This document shows positions 12,624-16,658 of a DNA stretch of 16,658 nucleotides, piece by piece (the first letter of the stretch is position 1; the number at the start of each line of letters is the position of its first letter). The stretch spans positions 1-16,658 of the forward strand of contig DVMK01000049.1 in the NCBI GenBank assembly GCA_018715025.1, read 5' to 3'. The stretch is from Candidatus Caccousia avistercoris (GTDB taxonomy: Bacteria; Bacillota; Clostridia; Oscillospirales; Acutalibacteraceae). Below the pieces are notes generated by a model, which ran no database searches, was not told the DNA's origin, and was given only the letters and a program-made list of their open reading frames with translations. A program made the translations under genes and the position numbers.

Positions 12624-14006
12624 ATGAAACAGGTTACCAAGAAAATCCTTTGCGCACTTCTGGCCGGGGCTATGGCGGCTTCTGTTGCGGCCTGCAGCAG
12701 CCCTGCATCCTCCGGCGGCGGCGACGCCGCTTCCACCGGCGGCAGCGACGCTGCCAGCACAGCCGATGACGGGGGCGAAGCCGCCAGCGACGAGCCCATA
12801 GAGCTGACCTTCTGGCACATTTGGCCCGACGACCAGATGGCCGACATTGTGGACTCTTACCTGGCCCAGTACAAGGAAGAGCACCCCAACATCACCATTG
12901 AGTCGGTCGCCACCCAGGAGGTGGAGTACCAGAACAACAAGCTGAAGATCGCCGCGGCCACCGGTTCCCAGGGCGACGTGTTCATGTGCTGGGGCGGCGG
13001 CTACGCCCAGTCTTATGTGGAGGCCGGCGTGGTGCTCCCTCTGGACGAGTACTTCGAGTCCAGCGGGGCCCTTGACGACATGCTGGACGGCGCCCTCACC
13101 TACTGCACCTACGACGGCCAGGCCTACGGCCTGCCCCTGAAGCAGTGGGCCGGCACCCTGTTCTGCAACCAGGACCTGTTCGACCAGTACAACGTGGAAA
13201 TTCCCAAAACCTGGGACCAGCTGATGACCGCGGTGGAAACCTTCCGCGCCAACGGCGTGACCCCCATGGTGCTGGGCGCCAAGGACGCCTGGCACATCGG
13301 CATGATCCAGAACGCCCTGGCGGTGCGCACCGCCGGCCCCGACTACATGAACCAGGCGCTTATGGGCGAGGCCACCTTTGACACCCCCGAAATCGTACAG
13401 TCCGCCCAGCTTACCGTAGACCTGATGAACGCCGGCGCGTTTGTGGACGGCACCCTGGGCATTGGCTCTGAGGAAGCCCAGGAAGAGTTCTACATGGGCA
13501 TGGTGCCCATGTACTACGGCGGCAGCTGGTGCGCCGCAGGCTGCGACAACCCTGACAACGCCATCAGCCAGTGCGAGGTGACGGTCACCCAAATGCCCAC
13601 TGTGGAAGGCGGCAAGGGCGACGAGAACACCTACTCCGGCGGCGTAATCGACTTCTTCATGATCAACGCCAACACCGAACACCCTGACGAGGCCTTCGAC
13701 TTTGCCCTGGGCATGACCAAGTATATGTCGGAGGAGTGCTACAAGATCGGCGATTCCCTGCCCGCCTGGGACCTGGATATTGACGAGTCTGAGGTAAGCC
13801 CCACCCTCATCAAGATCCGCGAGATGATCCAGCCCGCCACCGGTTACGTGCTGGCCTGGGACACCTTCCTCACCGGCGCCGCCATTGACGCCCATTACCA
13901 GCTGCTGCAGGGCCTCATTGCCGGCACCACCACCCCCGAGGAGTTTGCTTCCGGCATGCAGGAGGCTATGGAGGCCGAGCTGGCCGACTCCGCCGCGGCG
14001 GAATAA
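12624..14006 (+). CDS. ABC transporter sugar-binding lipoprotein (family 1)
   Basis: The 460-residue protein is a secreted, lipid-anchored solute-binding protein. A basic N-terminus and hydrophobic segment end in the lipobox SVAAC with C24 as the lipidated residue; a flexible S/G/A/D-rich linker (25-57) precedes the binding domain, which opens with IELTFWHIWPDD. Later blocks GQAYGLPLKQWAG, NQDLFDQYNVEIPKTWDQL and MVPMYYGGSWCAA are typical of CUT1-type sugar-binding proteins (MsmE/UgpB-like). The ATG lies behind GAGAGGAG with an AT-rich spacer. It is third in the operon, ahead of its two permeases. The sugar is unknown; oligosaccharides with an amino sugar fit the neighbours. A stable hairpin follows the gene and probably keeps its mRNA level above that of the permeases. 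Confidence 0.94.
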   Translation: MKQVTKKILCALLAGAMAASVAACSSPASSGGGDAASTGGSDAASTADDGGEAASDEPIELTFWHIWPDDQMADIVDSYLAQYKEEHPNITIESVATQEVEYQNNKLKIAAATGSQGDVFMCWGGGYAQSYVEAGVVLPLDEYFESSGALDDMLDGALTYCTYDGQAYGLPLKQWAGTLFCNQDLFDQYNVEIPKTWDQLMTAVETFRANGVTPMVLGAKDAWHIGMIQNALAVRTAGPDYMNQALMGEATFDTPEIVQSAQLTVDLMNAGAFVDGTLGIGSEEAQEEFYMGMVPMYYGGSWCAAGCDNPDNAISQCEVTVTQMPTVEGGKGDENTYSGGVIDFFMINANTEHPDEAFDFALGMTKYMSEECYKIGDSLPAWDLDIDESEVSPTLIKIREMIQPATGYVLAWDTFLTGAAIDAHYQLLQGLIAGTTTPEEFASGMQEAMEAELADSAAAE

Positions 14007-14075
14007 CCCGGGGGAAATACCAGGCGAAATCCGGAAATAGCGCTTTCCGCTGTCAACAGGAACATGGAGCAAAAA

Positions 14076-14109
14076 CCGCCGCCTGTTTCCCCCGGCAAAC
14101 AGGCGGCGG
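14076..14109 (+). promoter_or_regulatory. Intercistronic hairpin between binding-protein and permease genes
   Basis: A perfect 13-bp stem (14076-14088 with 14097-14109) with an 8-base loop and no T tract lies in the 154-base gap 14007-14160. Such hairpins commonly protect the 3' end of the binding-protein message or partly reduce downstream transcription. No other feature was seen in the gap. Confidence 0.65.
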
Positions 14110-14160
14110 CCTATTTCCCGGCCATGGGGCGTATTTTCGGTTTCAGAAAGAGAGGCAAAT

Positions 14161-15039
14161 ATGGAACGTGCATTGCGGGACAAAAAGGCGATTTGCTTTT
14201 TTGTCGTACCAGGGCTTGTATGGTTCTGCTTAATCGCGCTGATCCCGGTTTTCCAATCTGCCTACTACAGCACTTTGGATTGGGACGGCGTTACCCAGGC
14301 GACCTTCCTTGGAATAGACAACTACGTGAACCTGTTCCAGGACGAGCTGTTCTACCAGGCGACGCTGAATTCCCTGATTCTGGCGGCGGCCTCCGTCTTT
14401 ATCCAGCTTCCCATCTCCATGGCCCTGGCCCTGATTCTGGCCAACGGGGTAAAGGGCGAAAACGTCTACCGCAACATCTTCTTTGTCCCCGTCATCATCT
14501 CCACCACCGTAATCGCCCACCTGTGGATGAAGATTTACCACCCCAACTACGGCCTGCTGAACATGCTGCTGGGGGCCATAGGACTGGAAAGCTGGCAGCG
14601 CCAGTGGCTGGGCGACACCTCTACGGCGCTGGCCGCCTGCTTCGTGCCCATGGTGTGGCAGTACATCGGCTACCACATGCTGCTGTTTTACTCCGCGGCC
14701 AAGTCTATTTCCCAGGATATTTTTGAGGCGGCCCGGGTGGACGGCGCCAACAAATGGCAGATTTCCATGCGGATCGTGATTCCGCAGATTGTCCCCATGA
14801 TTAAGGCCTGCGTGATTTTCGCCATCATCGGCTCGCTGAAATCCTTCGACCTGATTTACATTCTCACCCGCGGCGGCCCGGTGCACGCCTCTGAGGTGAC
14901 CTCGCTGATGATGTACACCAAGATCTTCACCACCAACGAGTACGGCTACGCCAGCGCCATTGCGATTTTCATTATTGTAGAGTGCCTGGTGTTCACCCTT
15001 CTGGTGCAGGGGATCTTCGGCAGAATTCAAAAGGAGTAA
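14161..15039 (+). CDS. ABC sugar transporter permease 1 (MsmF/UgpA-like)
   Basis: The 292-residue integral membrane protein has six predicted helices (about 10-33, 68-95, 104-123, 155-178, 213-235 and 263-285). The EAA loop that docks the ATPase is at about 189-208 (EAARVDGANKWQ, then IVIPQI). The length and the N-terminal region place it in the MalF/UgpA-like half of CUT1 importers. The start ATG is behind AGAGAGG. It pairs with the permease starting 14 bases downstream and the lipoprotein upstream. No ATP-binding subunit is encoded in the window; in Firmicutes such importers often share a general MsmX/MsmK ATPase encoded elsewhere. Confidence 0.94.
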   Translation: MERALRDKKAICFFVVPGLVWFCLIALIPVFQSAYYSTLDWDGVTQATFLGIDNYVNLFQDELFYQATLNSLILAAASVFIQLPISMALALILANGVKGENVYRNIFFVPVIISTTVIAHLWMKIYHPNYGLLNMLLGAIGLESWQRQWLGDTSTALAACFVPMVWQYIGYHMLLFYSAAKSISQDIFEAARVDGANKWQISMRIVIPQIVPMIKACVIFAIIGSLKSFDLIYILTRGGPVHASEVTSLMMYTKIFTTNEYGYASAIAIFIIVECLVFTLLVQGIFGRIQKE

Positions 15040-15053
15040 GGAGGGATACGGCG

Positions 15054-15887
15054 TTGAAACACAGAAAAAAGGTGACGGTGTCCAGCGTGATTGTCACGGC
15101 CATCCTGCTGGTGGTGGCGTTCATTCAGCTGTTCCCCCTGTACTGGATGTTCACCTTCTCGCTGAAGAGCAACGCGGAAATTTTCGGCGGCAACATTGTG
15201 GGCCTGCCCCAGAACTGGGAGTGGGAAAACTACGTGGAGATTTTCTCCCGCGCCAATATGGGCCGCTACATGCTGAACAGCGTCATCGTCACCGCCCTCA
15301 CCATCTTCTTTACGGCGCTGCTCTCTACCATGGCGACCTACGCCATTGTGCGGCTGAAGTGGAAGCTGAGCCGGCTGGTGTACCTGGTTTTCCTGGTGGG
15401 CATGATGCTCTCCATCCACGCGGTGCTGCTGCCGCTGTTCGTCAACCTGAAGCCGGTGCTGGACACCTACGCCGCGCTGGTGCTTCCCTATGTGGCCTTC
15501 AACATGCCCACGGCCATTCTGCTCATGGTGGGCTCGCTGGAGGGGCTGCCCAAGGAAATGGAGGAGGCCGCCTTCATTGACGGGGCCAGCATCTACCGCA
15601 TTTTCTTCCAAATCATTATGCCCATGATGATGCCCATCCTTTCCACGGTGGCGATCCTCACCTTCCTTTCCGCCTGGAACGAGCTGATGCTGGCCATCGC
15701 CTTCGTCAGCGGCGAGGACGCCAAGACCATGACGGTGGGCGTCAACGACATGGTGGGCAAATACTCCACCAAGTGGGGGCTCATCGGCGCGGGCCTTACC
15801 GTGGCCACCATCCCCACCCTGGTGATGTTCGCCTTCTTCAGCAACAATGTGCAGAAGAGCCTGACCATGGGCGCCATCAAAGGCTGA
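15054..15887 (+). CDS. ABC sugar transporter permease 2 (MsmG/UgpE-like)
   Basis: The 277-residue membrane protein is the MalG/UgpE-like half of the importer. It has a first helix at about 9-33, five further helices, an EAA loop at about 170-190 (EEAAFIDGASIYRIFFQIIMP, split over the membrane face), and the usual C-terminal SLTMGAIKG. The start is TTG at 15054, eight bases after GGAGGG; the longer frame from 14982 would overlap the previous gene by 58 bases and adds residues unlike a permease N-terminus. It lies 14 bases downstream of permease 1 and is almost certainly co-translated with it. Confidence 0.94.
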   Translation: MKHRKKVTVSSVIVTAILLVVAFIQLFPLYWMFTFSLKSNAEIFGGNIVGLPQNWEWENYVEIFSRANMGRYMLNSVIVTALTIFFTALLSTMATYAIVRLKWKLSRLVYLVFLVGMMLSIHAVLLPLFVNLKPVLDTYAALVLPYVAFNMPTAILLMVGSLEGLPKEMEEAAFIDGASIYRIFFQIIMPMMMPILSTVAILTFLSAWNELMLAIAFVSGEDAKTMTVGVNDMVGKYSTKWGLIGAGLTVATIPTLVMFAFFSNNVQKSLTMGAIKG

Positions 15888-15906
15888 GAAAGGAGCCGGA
15901 ACTGCT

Positions 15907-16658
15907 TTGAAATTACCCTGCAATTGTCCTTATGTGATCTGCCCCGTTTACGGGGACTGCGAGGCCTGCATCCAGAAAAACCGGGCTGCCGGGGACCTGG
16001 CCCACTGCATGGAGGAAAAAGCCATGCAGCTGGGGGCCGTCCTTCCGGAAAAGCGCCCTGTCACCTACATAGAGCCTGACTTTGAGGGCATGTCTCAAAA
16101 AAGCGCCCAGCTCATTGCAGACTGCGTGCGGGCAAAGCCCGACGCCCTGCTGAGCCTGGCCGCGGGCAGCACCGCCGCCCGCACCTTTGAAATCCTGCAT
16201 GAAATGGCCCAGCGGGGCGAGGTGGATTTTTCCCAGGCCCGGTTTGTGGCCCTGGACGAATGGCTGGACCTGGAGGACGAGTCGGAAAACTGCCAGGCCT
16301 TCCTGCGGAAGCACTTTTACGGGCCCATGGGCATTCCGGACGAGCGCATCACCTTCTTTGACGTACACGCCAAAGACCTGGAGCAGGAGTGCAAACGGGT
16401 GGATCAGGTGATTTTTGACCACGGCGGCATCGACTGCATGCTGCTGGGCATCGGCATGAACGGCCACCTGGGCCTGAACGAGCCGGGCCGCACCTTCAAC
16501 TCCTACGCCAAGGTGGTAGAGCTGGACCCCATCACCACCCAGGTGGGGCAGAAATATTTTTCCGCCGGGATGAAGCTGACCCGGGGGATTACGCTGGGCG
16601 TGCGCCACATGTATGAATCCAAGCTGGTGATTCTGCAGGCCGGGGGCGCGCATAAAAA
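15907..16658 (+). CDS. nagB: Glucosamine-6-phosphate deaminase-like protein with N-terminal six-cysteine domain (partial)
   Basis: The frame runs open to the window edge (250 residues visible). Residues 1-36 are a small cysteine domain, C5-x-C7-x4-C12-x5-C18-x2-C21-x12-C34, resembling stand-alone clostridial DUF6485-type proteins as I recall them. Residues from about 50 on are NagB/SugIsom-type: LSLAAGSTAA (phosphate loop, 82-91), VALDEW with D117 (general base position), LLGIGMNGHLGLNEPG (179-194) and LTRGITLGVRHM. The ND-to-MN change in the GH motif is normal for Bacillus-type NagB, which has N there. NagB converts glucosamine 6-phosphate to fructose 6-phosphate and ammonia. The start TTG at 15907 has AGGAG 11 bases upstream. 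An internal ATG at 16024 has GGAGG eight bases upstream and would give NagB without the cysteine domain. It is the last gene of the operon in view. Confidence 0.85.
   Translation, partial: MKLPCNCPYVICPVYGDCEACIQKNRAAGDLAHCMEEKAMQLGAVLPEKRPVTYIEPDFEGMSQKSAQLIADCVRAKPDALLSLAAGSTAARTFEILHEMAQRGEVDFSQARFVALDEWLDLEDESENCQAFLRKHFYGPMGIPDERITFFDVHAKDLEQECKRVDQVIFDHGGIDCMLLGIGMNGHLGLNEPGRTFNSYAKVVELDPITTQVGQKYFSAGMKLTRGITLGVRHMYESKLVILQAGGAHK

Noticed and set aside
10866..14183. Minus-strand 1105-residue open frame opposite GH4, kinase and binding-protein genes
   Set aside because: Its composition (H/G/V/Q-rich, no family motifs) is that of a mirror frame; the plus-strand genes have starts, ribosome sites and catalytic motifs.
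1..16658. tRNA, rRNA, insertion sequence, phage or integration site
   Set aside because: No tRNA-like cloverleaf, rRNA motif, transposase, integrase or terminal inverted repeats of insertion-sequence type were found on either strand by reading.

Overview
The window looks like a chromosomal segment of a high-GC, low-redox Firmicute (Bacillota, Clostridia; most likely an Oscillospiraceae-type gut anaerobe). The signs are GC-rich coding DNA with AT-rich promoter islands, strong GGAGG ribosome binding sites, frequent TTG/GTG starts, near-consensus sigma-A promoters with 17-bp spacers, a MsmE/MsmF/MsmG-type sugar ABC transporter lacking a dedicated ATPase, and a six-cysteine domain of a kind I associate with Clostridia. 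This placement is inference; no rRNA or other marker is present.

Bases 1-8,900 hold a run of small housekeeping and accessory units, most with their own promoter and hairpin terminator. They are: the tail of an unknown gene; a HEAT-repeat protein (-); a MarR regulator (+); a membrane-anchored peptidoglycan amidase (+) convergent with an HtrA-type serine protease (-); a COG3910-like AAA ATPase (+); a nitrilase-superfamily amidohydrolase (+); a zinc-ribbon/TM2 protein (+) behind an unusually long structured leader; an alpha/beta-hydrolase esterase (-) behind a truncated gene remnant; and two small membrane proteins (+).

Bases 9,040-16,658 form one regulated sugar catabolic locus: a LacI-family repressor, then GH4 glycosidase, BadF/BadG-type sugar kinase, sugar-binding lipoprotein, two permeases, and a NagB-type aminosugar-phosphate isomerase cut by the window edge. 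The repressor gene carries one copy of a 16-bp palindrome (TGTGTATCGATACACA) at its own transcription start. Three more copies stand in front of the GH4 gene, spaced by about four and three helical turns. The inferred pathway is: a disaccharide, probably containing an amino sugar, is captured and imported by the ABC system, phosphorylated in the cytoplasm by the kinase (replacing a PTS), cleaved by the NAD/metal-dependent GH4 enzyme, and the aminosugar phosphate enters glycolysis through NagB.

The most unusual points are the GH4 metal-site signature C-S-G-G, which is not one of the signatures I recall for characterised GH4 groups; the N-terminal six-cysteine domain fused to NagB, with an internal start that could release the unfused enzyme; the multi-operator LacI arrangement; and the ~290-nt structured leader of the TM2 gene.
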